DNA of 64,000 nucleotides, taken from NCBI RefSeq assembly GCF_019090165.1, contig NZ_JAHRIB010000048.1:1-64000 (forward strand). Direction: 5' to 3'. Both the position numbers and the translations under genes were made by a program. Positions within the stretch are counted from its first letter, which is position 1, and each line of letters opens with the position of its first letter. The stretch is from Streptomyces sp. BV286 (lineage in GTDB: Bacteria; Actinomycetota; Actinomycetes; Streptomycetales; Streptomycetaceae). The notes under the pieces are model-generated. The model did no database searches, was not told the DNA's origin, and worked only from the letters and a program-made list of their open reading frames with translations. Positions 9,319 through 17,718 of this stretch are shown here, in pieces.

Positions 9319-10470
9319 TCAGGTACGGAAGTACCAGAACTTCTCACCGGTGCTGTGCTCGGCGATGATCTCGCTGAGCGGCCGGTTGAGTGTGTCCGTC
9401 GTGTGGTAGCTCATCTTCGGCAGAAGGTCCGACGTGAAGTCGGTGACCATCATGGTGTGGCCCGGCTGCCCCGGGTCGCTGTATCCGAAGATCTCGAACT
9501 GCACGACGTCCGCGATCGCGAGACTCGCCGGACCGTCCAACTCGTACACGCGCTCCGACTCGTCGCGCGCGAACCGCTGCCAGTTGGGCGCGCCACCCCA
9601 GGTGTAGCTGTGCTCGAGCCACCAGTTGCCCGTGTACCACCACGCCGAGTCGCTCCGGTACCAGCCGAGCACCCGCTCCCAGCCACCGGCGCTGAGGGCC
9701 TGTGAGATGAAGTTGGTGCAGTCGTTCTCGTCGCGCTCGTAGGGGACGTTGTCCTCCGGCTCGGGCTCGGCGTACTTCGTGGCGAAGGCCACCATCGCCT
9801 GGTAGTCGTACGCGGCCAGGGTGCTGTTCCCGTCACGGGTGGTGCGCTTCTTGAGGGCCGGATCGGTGACCTTCTTCGAACCGTCCGCGGCGCGCAGTTC
9901 CCTCGCGGCCTTCTCGGCGGCGGCCAGCTCGGCCGGCTCCAGCTTCTCGGGCGTCGCGAGGTTCGCGGGCCCGTCCTGGGTGTCGATCTTCGCGAGTGCC
10001 CAGGTGTCGCCGGAACGTACGTAGGACAGCTTGTGCCGCACGGTGTAGCTGTACGGGGCGTCCTTGGTGTCGGCGAAGGTGTACTCCGTGTGCTCCTGTA
10101 CGGCGAGCTGCGCGGTGTTGCCCCTGGTGCGGGCCTCGCCGACCGGAGTGAGCTCGGTCTTGACGGCCGAATAGTGCACGCCCGCAAGCTTGTTGATGCC
10201 CTTGAGCTGCTCACGGGCCTCCATGCGGTCGTCCCGTACGGCCGTGAAGGTTTCCGCGACCCTGATGGTCTCGGCCTTGCGGATCGTGGCGGCCGCACCG
10301 TCCACCGTCACGGCGTTCTCGCCCGTGAGATAGGTCTGTGCGGCTTCGAGAAGGGTGGATTCCTCGGCGGTCGGCGCGGCCTGCGCCGGACTGATGGTGA
10401 GCAGTGTGGCGGTCAATCCCGTGACGGTCGCCGCGATCGCGGCCCGTCGCGCCCCTGTATGGATGATCAC
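9319..10470 (-). CDS. Secreted amidase-domain (Amidase_6) protein
   Basis: A 383-residue exported protein starting at GTG 10470 with GGGGAGA upstream. It has a signal peptide (about 1-31, ending AQA). The middle (about 40-200) is a helical, charged region. The C-terminal 170 residues contain YERDENDCTNFISQALSAGG, the signature of the putative amidase domain family (Amidase_6), where the Cys is the proposed nucleophile, followed by a His (GHTMMVTDF) in papain-like order. Such proteins are thought to act on cell-wall peptides or amide bonds outside the cell. Substrate unknown. Monocistronic. Confidence 0.88.
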   Translation of the reverse strand: MIIHTGARRAAIAATVTGLTATLLTISPAQAAPTAEESTLLEAAQTYLTGENAVTVDGAAATIRKAETIRVAETFTAVRDDRMEAREQLKGINKLAGVHYSAVKTELTPVGEARTRGNTAQLAVQEHTEYTFADTKDAPYSYTVRHKLSYVRSGDTWALAKIDTQDGPANLATPEKLEPAELAAAEKAARELRAADGSKKVTDPALKKRTTRDGNSTLAAYDYQAMVAFATKYAEPEPEDNVPYERDENDCTNFISQALSAGGWERVLGWYRSDSAWWYTGNWWLEHSYTWGGAPNWQRFARDESERVYELDGPASLAIADVVQFEIFGYSDPGQPGHTMMVTDFTSDLLPKMSYHTTDTLNRPLSEIIAEHSTGEKFWYFRT

Positions 10471-10913
10471 TGATTCTCCCCGTGTTTCATCTGGCTTCCC
10501 GTCAGGCGGCGCCTGCGTGACGGGAGATGAAGACGTACGTCTCTGGCGGACGGGTTCGACGCTAGCGACGCGAGGAGTCCTTTGACACGTGCTCGTCAGA
10601 TGGGGCCGAAAAGTACCGGTGAGGGTTCTGTGTGCCCATTTCCCTGTTGAGGTCACGAGATGTACATGGAAAGCGCACATGCGCATCGGTGCCGCAAGTT
10701 GCCCGTGTTCCGACCGACGAGACCGTCGCCGCACGGCGGCGGTGGGCGCGGACCTTGCTCGGCCGTGGGACAGGGCGGCAGGTTCGCACATGCTCTTGTT
10801 CGTCGCTGTCGAGCGCCGCGCGCGCTCGGTGTGGCAGGAGTGTGTTTCACGGGACGGCCGCGCCGGGCGTGACGGTGAACTCCGCCTCGGCGTGGTCGGG
10901 AGTCCCGGCACGC

Positions 10914-10947
10914 GCCGGGCCCCGGAACACATGTTCCGGGGCCCGGC
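10914..10947 (-). terminator. Hairpin terminator after the cold-shock gene
   Basis: GCCGGGCCCCGGAAC (10914-10928) pairs perfectly with 10933-10947 around a 4-nt loop (ACAT). It starts 18 nt past the stop codon of the cold-shock gene. Confidence 0.85.
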
Positions 10948-10964
10948 AACGGCTGACCGTGACG

Positions 10965-11168
10965 TCAGGCGGGCGTGATGTTCTCCGCCTGCGGGCCCTT
11001 CTGGCCCTGCGTGACGTCGAAGTTCACGACCTGGCCCTCCTGGAGCTCACGGAAGCCGGAGGCGTTGATGTTCGAGTAGTGGGCGAAGACGTCCGGTCCG
11101 CCACCCTCCTGCTCGATGAAGCCGAAGCCCTTCTCGGCGTTGAACCACTTGACAGTTCCCCTGGCCAT
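10965..11168 (-). CDS. CspA-family cold-shock protein
   Basis: A 67-residue single cold-shock domain protein. RNP1 (KGFGFI) and RNP2 (VFAHY) are intact, and [18 protein letters not shown] is the canonical start. These proteins bind single-stranded RNA/DNA and act as RNA chaperones, often abundantly at normal growth temperature in Streptomyces. The gene is monocistronic and has a structured leader upstream (hairpin at 11251-11272), as expected for csp genes controlled at the mRNA level. Confidence 0.97.
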   Translation of the reverse strand: MARGTVKWFNAEKGFGFIEQEGGGPDVFAHYSNINASGFRELQEGQVVNFDVTQGQKGPQAENITPA

Positions 11169-11725
11169 GCTGGTGCCTTCCCAGTCGAATACGGACCCAC
11201 ACCGCGCGGGCCCGGAGGTGATCGCCCTGGTCCTGCACTGCACAGCAAAATGCCCGCACCGGAGCGCGGGCAGGTACTGCGAACCACGACATCTGGCAGT
11301 GACGCTACACGGCGAATCGGGCTACCACCAGAGAGCAACGGGCATGATCCGAAACGAGTCACGTGTGCCGCCCTGTGGTCCTCCGAACAGGGTCATGCCA
11401 TCCACCGTCCACCGGTGGCGTGATGGCATGACATGACCCCGATCGCCGCCGGTTCGCCGACCTGGGTCCGGACCCTGGCCGAGGTGATCGCGGACTGCCG
11501 GCCCAGCACGTCCGGACCCGTGGCGTGCGACATGGAACGAGCCGACAGCTGCGCCAGGGGCGTCAGTCCCAGTGACCCGATTGATGTCACCAGGTGTGCC
11601 CGGCTCGTAATTCGAAGGTGGAGTAGAGCCGATGTCCGGGGGCACCCGGATGACCGGAAAGCACAGGGCGCGAAGCGCTCCGACAAGCGGAGCGCCGTCA
11701 GCAGATACGCCTACAGTAGGGGAAT
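11169..11725. other. 557-nt divergent intergenic region (csp leader and DUF4190 upstream)
   Basis: Holds the csp leader and promoter on the minus strand and the promoter of the small membrane protein on the plus strand. No protein-coding frame in it has a convincing start or family resemblance. Confidence 0.5.
11251..11272 (-). promoter_or_regulatory. Hairpin followed by a U run in the csp leader
   Basis: On the minus strand TGCCCGC (11272-11266) pairs with GCGGGCA (11257-11251), directly followed by TTTTGC. It lies about 80 nt before the csp start. It could be an attenuator, a leader structure, or the terminator of a short upstream transcript. Confidence 0.45.
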
Positions 11726-12013
11726 GTGATGACGAGTTACGGCGGCTCTTCTGCCACTTCCGGATCACGCACCAACGGTCTGGCGGTCGCCAGCCTTGTC
11801 TGCGGAATCATCGGAGTCTTCCTCTTCAATGTGATTCTCGGCCCTCTGGCCATTGTTCTGGGTGCCGTGGGCATGCGACAGGCAGGGGTCAAGGGAGGCG
11901 GCGGCATGGCGAAAGCCGGCGTCATCCTCGGAGTTGTGGACCTGATCATCTTCGCCGTTCTGATCACCGTCGCCGCTTCCAACGGCGGTTTCACCTGGTA
12001 CGTCGGAAGCTGA
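11726..12013 (+). CDS. DUF4190-type small membrane protein
   Basis: A 95-residue protein with a short polar N-terminus (SYGGSSATSGSRTNG) and two transmembrane helices (about 18-48, LAVASLVCGIIGVFLFN onward; and about 63-85, GVILGVVDLIIFAVLITVAA). The linker is Gly-rich (GMRQAGVKGGGGMAKAG). This layout, LAIxSLVxGI then GxxLGxV, is typical of DUF4190 proteins. Start may be GTG 11726 or ATG 11729, with GTAGGGGA just upstream. Role unknown. Confidence 0.85.
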   Translation: MMTSYGGSSATSGSRTNGLAVASLVCGIIGVFLFNVILGPLAIVLGAVGMRQAGVKGGGGMAKAGVILGVVDLIIFAVLITVAASNGGFTWYVGS

Positions 12014-12137
12014 TCGACGAGTGACATCCGTCGCGGCGGATGCCCGAGCGGGAAATCTCTCCCGGGATATCCGCGATGTGGCGTGTACAGGGAATTTCCG
12101 CGCTGGAGCAAGCAGGTATCCATCGCATCGGGCACAT

Positions 12138-12169
12138 GTGGACGGCTCGGCTCTGGCCGAGCCGTCCAC
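12138..12169 (+). terminator. Hairpin terminator after the DUF4190-type gene
   Basis: GTGGACGGCTCGGC (12138-12151) pairs perfectly with GCCGAGCCGTCCAC (12156-12169), loop TCTG, followed by GGCGTTTTGCG. Confidence 0.85.
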
Positions 12170-12179
12170 GGCGTTTTGC

Positions 12180-12199
12180 GGTTGAGACAGGTTGAGACA
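12180..12199. repeat. Two tandem 10-bp direct repeats
   Basis: GGTTGAGACA occurs twice in perfect tandem (12180-12189 and 12190-12199), about 100 nt upstream of the VOC gene. It is followed by GACAGACTGAC, a looser third copy of the GACA part. Confidence 0.6.
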
Positions 12200-12299
12200 G
12201 ACAGACTGACTTCCCAACTCGCTTTTCCATGTCGGTGCGGCGACCACAACTCCCCGCGCGCCAGGGGCCGTCCCGTGATTGTCCTACAGTGGGCGGACC

Positions 12300-12719
12300 A
12301 TGCCTGATCTCTTCGGAATCAACCATCTGACCCTGTCCACGACCCACCTCGACCGACTCCTGCCGTACTACACGGAGCTGCTGGGAGCGGTGCTCGCATT
12401 CGAGCGCGCTGCGACCGTGACCGATCCTCGGATCGCGGTCATCGACGTGGGCGGGAACGACCATCTGATGATCGTCGAAACGGCCGCTGCCCCCACCACT
12501 GAACTCGACCCCCTCGGCAAGGCGGGCTGGGGGCTGCGTGTGGGAACGCATGCGCAGCTCTGCGAGCTCCGTGAACAGATCCTCGATGCCGGATGGCCGG
12601 CCGGAGAGATCGAGACGCTGCCCACGCAGTGGACGATGACAGTTCGCGATCCCGATGGACGCCCGGTCGACGTCAGGGCCCATCGTCCCCGCACCGGGCC
12701 GCCGCCACCTGCCGCCTGA
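12300..12719 (+). CDS. VOC (glyoxalase/bleomycin-resistance fold) family protein
   Basis: A 139-residue single-copy VOC protein starting at ATG 12300. It has the two beta-alpha-beta-beta-beta halves. The first contains INHLTLSTTHLDRLLPYYTELLG, the second GWGLRVGTH and ends with TMTVRDPDGRPVDV, where the metal-ligand Glu commonly found is replaced by Val-Asp. Family members are metal-dependent lyases, dioxygenases or drug-binding proteins. The specific activity is not predictable. It converges on the acetylxylan esterase gene. Confidence 0.85.
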   Translation: MPDLFGINHLTLSTTHLDRLLPYYTELLGAVLAFERAATVTDPRIAVIDVGGNDHLMIVETAAAPTTELDPLGKAGWGLRVGTHAQLCELREQILDAGWPAGEIETLPTQWTMTVRDPDGRPVDVRAHRPRTGPPPPAA

Positions 12720-12779
12720 CGGCCACCCCGTGCGGCTGTGAGGTCTGCCGAGGCGGTGCAGGTGACGCCGGTCCCTGTG

Positions 12780-13466
12780 TCAGGGGGCAATCGCGCGGCC
12801 GGTCTGCGGGGAGATCCTGCCGGCGCACAGACCGCGGGATGCCAGCCCCTGTGCGATACGTGGGATCGCCGCACGCGCGTTGGCGGACCAGTCGTGCATG
12901 AGGATGACCTGGCCGTTGCCGAGTCGTCCGGCGGCCTGCACGATGGCATCCGTGCCGACGCCGTTCCAGTCCTGCGAGTCCACGTTCCAGAGGATCTCGG
13001 TCAGACCGTACCTGGCCTCGACGGCCTTCACCGTCGAGTTGGTCTCGCCGTACGGCGGCCGGAACAGTTTCGGCGTACCGCCGCCCGCGGCCGCGATCGC
13101 CTGCTGGGTCCGGGAGATCTCCGAGTCGATCTGCGACTGGTTGAGCTGCGGCAGGTGCGGATGGGTGTAACTGTGGTTGCCGACCCACATGCCGGCACTG
13201 ACCTGGGCCCGCACCTGGGAGGGGTTGGCGGCGGCGTACTGGCCCTGGTTGAACATGGTGGCCCGCAGCCCGTTCTGGGTCAGCGCGCTCAGCAGGGCCG
13301 GTGTGCTGCCGGACGGGCCGTCGTCGAAGGTGAGTCCGACGTACCCGTTGCAGGCGGCGGCTTGCGCCGGGTTGGCGTTGACGGTGAGGGTGCCCGCGGC
13401 GACCAGCGCGACGGCGGCGAGTGCCGTCGGCAGGGGGCGTGACGCGAGACGTGCTCCGGTGGTCAT
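12780..13466 (-). CDS. Secreted CE4 polysaccharide deacetylase (acetylxylan esterase-like)
   Basis: A 228-residue exported carbohydrate esterase. It has a signal peptide (about 1-36, ending AQA), then a NodB domain with all catalytic motifs: TFDDGPS (catalytic base and metal Asp), HSYTHPHL (metal-binding HSxxH), RPPYGE, and LMHDW near the end. Its start overlaps the stop of the xylanase gene by ATGA, so the two are translationally coupled. The same xylanase-then-esterase order is known from the xlnB-axeA pair of Streptomyces lividans. It would strip acetyl groups from xylan so the GH11 enzyme can cut the backbone. Unlike the two-domain AxeA, it has no carbohydrate-binding module. Confidence 0.9.
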   Translation of the reverse strand: MTTGARLASRPLPTALAAVALVAAGTLTVNANPAQAAACNGYVGLTFDDGPSGSTPALLSALTQNGLRATMFNQGQYAAANPSQVRAQVSAGMWVGNHSYTHPHLPQLNQSQIDSEISRTQQAIAAAGGGTPKLFRPPYGETNSTVKAVEARYGLTEILWNVDSQDWNGVGTDAIVQAAGRLGNGQVILMHDWSANARAAIPRIAQGLASRGLCAGRISPQTGRAIAP

Positions 13467-14135
13467 GCCGACACCGTGATGTTGGAGTTGCCGCTGCTCC
13501 GGTATCCCTCGGTCGCGAGGATCATGTAGTAGCTGAAGCTGCCGAGACGCATTCCGGCCCGTGCCCAGGCGTCGAAGTGGTTGCCGGTGGTGATGGTGCC
13601 GCCGGTCCGCTTCGACTGCCGGACACTCCAGTACTGGTTGAAGGTCTTCGTGCCTTCGACGGACGGCGCGTTGTAGCGCGTTGTCTGGTAGATGTCGTAC
13701 GTGCCGCCGTCACTGGTGACAGCGCCCTTGTACGTTCCCGTGGGGCGGTAGGTGCCCCAGTTGTCGACGACGTAGTACTCCACGAGGGGGTTGGACGTCC
13801 ACCCGTAGAGGGTCAGGTAGGCGTTGCCGGACGGGCTGAAGGAGCCCGAGTAGGTCACGGCCCTGCGTCCGCCGTTGCTCCAGCCCTTGCCGGCGACGAA
13901 GTTTCCGGTGTTCCTCCAGCTGGTGCTGTAGCTGCCGCCGGAGGCCAGGTTCATGGAGACCGTGCCCTGCGCGTCCGTCCAGAACGAGTAGTAGTAGCCG
14001 TTGTTGGTGCCGGTCTGGTTCGTGGTGACGACCGTGTCGGCATGGGCCGTACCTGGCAGAGCCAGCGCGGTCGTGGCACCCAGCAGCATGGCGCAGGTCT
14101 GCCTGCGGCTCGGCTGTGCAGGTGTGAGGTTCATG
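13463..14135 (-). CDS. Secreted GH11 endo-1,4-beta-xylanase
   Basis: A 223-residue exported xylanase. The signal peptide (about 1-33, ending AHA) contains SRRQTC before the hydrophobic core, a possible twin-arginine motif. The mature part is one GH11 beta-jelly-roll. Catalytic residues are present: the nucleophile Glu in [10 protein letters not shown] and the acid/base Glu in [11 protein letters not shown]. The thumb region carries the Pro-Ser-x-x-Gly pattern as APSVEGT. It lacks the C-terminal CBM found in XlnB and is nearer XlnC in layout. GGAGGAAACC precedes the ATG at 14135. The deacetylase gene follows with a 4-nt overlap. The promoter region holds a CGAA/TTCG palindrome of the kind seen before Streptomyces xylanase genes. 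Confidence 0.94.
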
Positions 14136-14208
14136 TGCGGGTTTCCTCCCTCATCCACGGGTGGTGTGTGGTCGAACAGTTTTGACCTGCACCCGTCAAG
14201 CGTCAAGA

Positions 14209-14230
14209 GTTTCGGCATCCATTGCGAAAC
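14209..14230. promoter_or_regulatory. GTTTCG-N10-CGAAAC palindrome upstream of the xylanase
   Basis: GTTTCG (14209-14214) and CGAAAC (14225-14230) form a spaced perfect inverted repeat 75-95 nt before the xylanase start. CGAA/TTCG boxes are reported regulatory elements of Streptomyces xylanase promoters. The assignment here is by resemblance. Confidence 0.5.
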
Positions 14231-14442
14231 ATTCGTCGAGGATTGAATCTTCGGGCGAGTAAAAGTGCCTGGCCAGAGCCCACGTTGATCCGGCTTGCGA
14301 AGCGGTTCCTGTATCTCTCGCTCATCAGAGATCAATTAATGCGGGAGTAAGTCTTCGAATGTTTCGAAGGGCTTCCGGAATGGCTGGCGGGCGGGGTTGC
14401 GTAGCCGCAAGCCCGGTTGGCCGAGACCTCTGACGGAAGGTG

Positions 14443-14640
14443 TCAGCTGAGCTCGTCCAGGAAGCCCGAGAGGGTGGCGTGGAGGGTTTCCGGCTCTTCC
14501 GGGTGGGTCCAGGTGACCACCTCGAAGGCGCCGGCCGCCCCGGCGCCCCGGCCGAGGGCTCCTCGGCGACCTTGCCCGTGCGGGTCCCGACGGGGACGGG
14601 CTCCCGTACAACTCGGGTATCACGTAGGGCTGTTGTGTCA
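14443..14640 (-). pseudogene. Possible decayed small gene with frameshifts
   Basis: Gene-like protein sequence is scattered over three minus-strand frames. A start-like MTQQPYVIPELYGSPSPSG (from about 14640) is followed in another frame by TRTGKVAEEPSAGAPG, then in a third by AAGAFEVVTWTHPEEPETL and ATLSGFLDELS with a stop at 14443. Two frameshifts in GC-rich runs (GGGGCGCCGGGGCGG) would be needed. It may be a decayed gene, a sequencing problem, or chance. I do not recognise the family. Confidence 0.3.
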
Positions 14641-14744
14641 TCCCCGAGGCTGACGGGAGGTGCGACCCAGTGGGGGATCCGCGTGCCTGACCGCTCCCTG
14701 CAAGATCTTTCCTGTCCGAACATACGACCGGAAGGATCGATATC

Positions 14745-16379
14745 GTGCGCAGACGACGTCTCGCGCCCTTGGTGGCTGTAGGTGTCGCGGCAACGCTGAC
14801 TCCCGCGCTTCCCGCCTCGACGGCCACCGCCGCTCCGGCCGTCGCCCCGTCAACTGCCTCCTTGTCCACCGCCAAGGGTGCGCTGGACCGGTATGTGCAG
14901 CAGAAGCCGCGGTGGAAGCGGTGCGAAGCCGACTCCCCGGCCGAGTTCCAGTGTGCCGTGATCAAGGTGCCGCTGGACTACCGGGTTCCAGAGGGCAAGC
15001 AGATCGGCTTGGCCATATCCCGGATCAAGAGCACCTCTCCCGACAAGCGGCACGGTGTCCTGTTCTCCAATCCCGGCGGCCCGGGCGGGCGGGGTCTCTA
15101 CATGCCGCTGGGGATGCAGGAGAAGCTCCCCGAGTCCGCACAGCGGAAGTTCGACCTCATCGGCTTCGACCCGCGCGGTGTGGGACAGAGCAGCCCGGTC
15201 ACCTGCGACCTGGAACCGGAGGACGACAACTGGCTGCGGCCCTACAAGGAGGAGACGTTCGCCAAGGACGTCGCCTGGGTGAGCGGCATCGCGAACAAGT
15301 GCAAGGAGAAGGCAGGCGAGACGCTTCAGCACATCACCACGCGCAACACCGCGCGCGACATGGACCTGATCCGGGCCGTCCTCGGTGAGAAGAAGATCTC
15401 GTACCTCGGCTACTCGTACGGCACCTACCTGGGTGCCGTGTACGCCCAGCTCTTCCCGGGCCGGGCGGACCGCTTCGTGCTGGACAGCGCAGTCGATCCG
15501 GCGCGCGCCTGGCGAGGGATGATCCAGTGGTGGGCCGAGGGCGCCGAGCCCGCGTTCGACCGGTGGACCGCGTGGGCCGCCGCCCGTTCGGAGAAGTACG
15601 CCCTTGGTGACACCTCGAAGGAGGTCGAACGGACCTTCTGGGATCTGGTCGCGCAGGCCGACGACACGCCCATCGAAGTGGAGGGGCAGCCGACCACCGG
15701 TGACGACATCCGCAGCGGTATGCGCGGGGCGGTCTTCAGCCCGGAGTACGCGACCGAGGGGATGGTGGAGCTGAAGAAGGCCGCGGCCGGCAAGCCCGCC
15801 TCCACGAGGAAGCTCGCCGCGTTCGCCCGATCCGAGGGGACCGGAACCTCAGGTGCCGTCGAGGTGCCGTCCGACAACGGGACGGCGAGCTTCTGGGCCG
15901 TCGTGTGCGGTGACAACTCGGCCGCGTGGTCCCGCGATCCCGAGAGTTACCGGCGGGATGCCATCGAGGACAAGGGCCGTTACCCGCTCTTCGGTGACTT
16001 CACCTCCAGCATCAAGCCCTGTGCTTTCTGGGGCGAATCGGTGGAGCCGGCGACCAAGGTGAACAACAGGGTCGGATCCCTGGTCGTCCAGAACGAGTGG
16101 GACTCGCAGACCCCGCTGCCCAGCGGTCAGGCGCTGCACGCCGACCTGAAGGGCTCGAAAATGGTCACCGTCCTCGGCGGCGAGGGCCATGGCGTCTACC
16201 CGAACGGCAACGCGTGTACGGACGACACGGTCACCGGCTACCTGCTCACCGGCAAGCTCCCGGCGAAGGACGTGACCTGCGCAGCGACGGCCGAGTCGAA
16301 CGCGGAGGCGCGGAAGGACCAGAGGCGGGACGTGCTCCCCGGCTCTCCGCTCCCCGAGCGTGCCCCGGACCGCTTCTGA
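14745..16379 (+). CDS. Secreted TAP-type alpha/beta hydrolase (tripeptidyl aminopeptidase-like)
   Basis: A 544-residue exported serine hydrolase starting at GTG 14745 with GGAAGGA upstream. Signal peptide about 1-30 (MRRRRLAPLVAVG then an AAP cut). The oxyanion-hole motif FSNPGGPGG and the nucleophile elbow LGYSYGTYLG (Ser near residue 226) are intact. The C-terminal TAP-like domain has VQNEWDSQTPL and the catalytic His in GGEGHGVYPNGNAC. This is the layout of Streptomyces tripeptidyl aminopeptidases and the SlpD/SlpE proteases, which release N-terminal peptides from secreted proteins. No prosequence function can be read from sequence. It stands alone, ending in a hairpin. Confidence 0.92.
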   Translation: MRRRRLAPLVAVGVAATLTPALPASTATAAPAVAPSTASLSTAKGALDRYVQQKPRWKRCEADSPAEFQCAVIKVPLDYRVPEGKQIGLAISRIKSTSPDKRHGVLFSNPGGPGGRGLYMPLGMQEKLPESAQRKFDLIGFDPRGVGQSSPVTCDLEPEDDNWLRPYKEETFAKDVAWVSGIANKCKEKAGETLQHITTRNTARDMDLIRAVLGEKKISYLGYSYGTYLGAVYAQLFPGRADRFVLDSAVDPARAWRGMIQWWAEGAEPAFDRWTAWAAARSEKYALGDTSKEVERTFWDLVAQADDTPIEVEGQPTTGDDIRSGMRGAVFSPEYATEGMVELKKAAAGKPASTRKLAAFARSEGTGTSGAVEVPSDNGTASFWAVVCGDNSAAWSRDPESYRRDAIEDKGRYPLFGDFTSSIKPCAFWGESVEPATKVNNRVGSLVVQNEWDSQTPLPSGQALHADLKGSKMVTVLGGEGHGVYPNGNACTDDTVTGYLLTGKLPAKDVTCAATAESNAEARKDQRRDVLPGSPLPERAPDRF

Positions 16380-16420
16380 GCCCGGTAGCACGGCACGTTG
16401 CCGCATGACCCGATGAAGGC

Positions 16421-16451
16421 GGCGCGGAATCTCCTGCAGAGGTTCCGCGCC
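16421..16451. terminator. Hairpin between convergent TAP and DenD-like genes
   Basis: GGCGCGGAA (16421-16429) pairs with TTCCGCGCC (16443-16451). An inner CTC/GAG pairing extends the stem. It lies between the convergent genes ending at 16379 and 16571. Confidence 0.65.
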
Positions 16452-16570
16452 GTCGCGTCGGGCCCCGGCTTCCACTCAGGATTCACCAGGGACTTCCCCA
16501 CGTCACCGTGGTCCGGGTGGGGGGCGCCTCCAGCCATACCCTCATGGGCGGGACTCGGATCCGGCGCACG

Positions 16571-17593
16571 TCAGGGCGCGGTCACCTCGGCTGTGACGGC
16601 TGCGGGGTGGTCCTCGACGTATGCCCTGAGGACGGACTCGAAGCTGTCGTCGGGGCGGAGGCCGAGCGCCCTGGCGCGCGAGTCGTCGAAAACCGCGGGC
16701 CACGAGCCGACGATGGCCTCGACGACGGGGTCGGGCGCGACGGCCACGAGGTCGGCGACGGCCTCGCCGGCCACCCGGCGCAGTGTGTCCAGCATCTCGG
16801 CGACCGTGACCGTCAGCGCCGGCAGGTTGACCGGAAGCGTGCCCTCCAGCCTGCCGGGGCCGCTGCCGCGCTCGGCTTCGGTGATGCGGAGGATGCCCTC
16901 GACGGTGCGCCGCGGTGAGGCCAGGGCGACTTGGAGGCCCGGGTCGACCGGGCACACGGCCGGCAGTCCGGAGAGGGGCTCGCGGACGATGCCGGACAGG
17001 AAGCCGGAGGCAGCCGCGTTCGGCTTGCCCGACCGCACCGAGACGGTCATGAGGCGCGCCACGCGTCCGTCGACGAAGCCCCGGCGCGTGAATTCGGCGA
17101 TCAACTGCTCGCAGACGCGCTTCTGCGCCCCGTAGCTGGACTGCGGGGTGGGGAGCGTGGACTCGCTGATGAGGGGCGGCAGTTGCAGTTCCGGGTCGGA
17201 GCCGTAGACCGCGATGCTGCTGGAGAACACCAGCCGGGGTGTCGGCCCGCCGCCACGCGACTGGGAGCGGGCGGCGTCGAGCAGCGCACGGGTGGTGTCC
17301 AGGTTGGCGCTCATGCCGAGGTCGAAGTCGGTCTCGCACTCGGCCGAGACGGCCGACGCGAGATGGATGAGGACGTGCACGGGCTGCGCGAAGATCGTGT
17401 CGAGGCGCTCGCTCAGGTCACCCTGGACGACGTCCACCAGCGGGTCTTCCACCACCGGCGCATCCGGGGGTACGAACCGGTCGGCGAGTACCAGTCGGTC
17501 GACGGGCACACCGCACAGGGTCCGCCGCGTGAGCAGGGCGTCGGCGACCAGCCTCCCCAGGAAGCCGAATCCACCGGTGATGACGATCCTCAT
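16571..17593 (-). CDS. denD: NAD-dependent sugar-acid dehydrogenase (D-erythronate dehydrogenase-like)
   Basis: A 340-residue extended short-chain dehydrogenase. The N-terminal Rossmann motif is TGGFGFLG. The catalytic Ser is in FSSSIAVYG and the Tyr/Lys pair in SSYGAQK. The sequence pattern (LADRFVPP, SANLDTTRALLDAAR, ARLMTVSVRSGKPNAAASGF, SPRRTVEGI) matches DenD, which oxidises D-erythronate to 2-oxo-tetronate in four-carbon sugar-acid catabolism. The partner kinase (DtnK/OtnK) and isomerases of that pathway are absent from the window. The downstream-encoded neighbours are unrelated, so it may act alone or with distant genes. The family name is fairly secure, the exact substrate less so. 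Confidence 0.82.
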   Translation of the reverse strand: MRIVITGGFGFLGRLVADALLTRRTLCGVPVDRLVLADRFVPPDAPVVEDPLVDVVQGDLSERLDTIFAQPVHVLIHLASAVSAECETDFDLGMSANLDTTRALLDAARSQSRGGGPTPRLVFSSSIAVYGSDPELQLPPLISESTLPTPQSSYGAQKRVCEQLIAEFTRRGFVDGRVARLMTVSVRSGKPNAAASGFLSGIVREPLSGLPAVCPVDPGLQVALASPRRTVEGILRITEAERGSGPGRLEGTLPVNLPALTVTVAEMLDTLRRVAGEAVADLVAVAPDPVVEAIVGSWPAVFDDSRARALGLRPDDSFESVLRAYVEDHPAAVTAEVTAP

Positions 17594-17718
17594 GGGCGTT
17601 CCCCTCGGTAGTCTGCGAGCCGGCCGAGCCCTTCCACGTACTGGCCCGGGGGCGTACTCGAAGCCGACCTACCCGTCGTGGCCCGGGCCGTCTCCGCCCT
17701 GCAGCGCACTCGATCGGG

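Larger units (their letters stand above)
14136..14744. other. 609-nt divergent region between xylanase and TAP-type hydrolase
   Basis: Contains the xylanase promoter with its palindrome, the possible decayed reading frame at 14443-14640, and the TAP gene leader with GGAAGGA at its right edge. Nothing else is recognisable. Confidence 0.5.
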
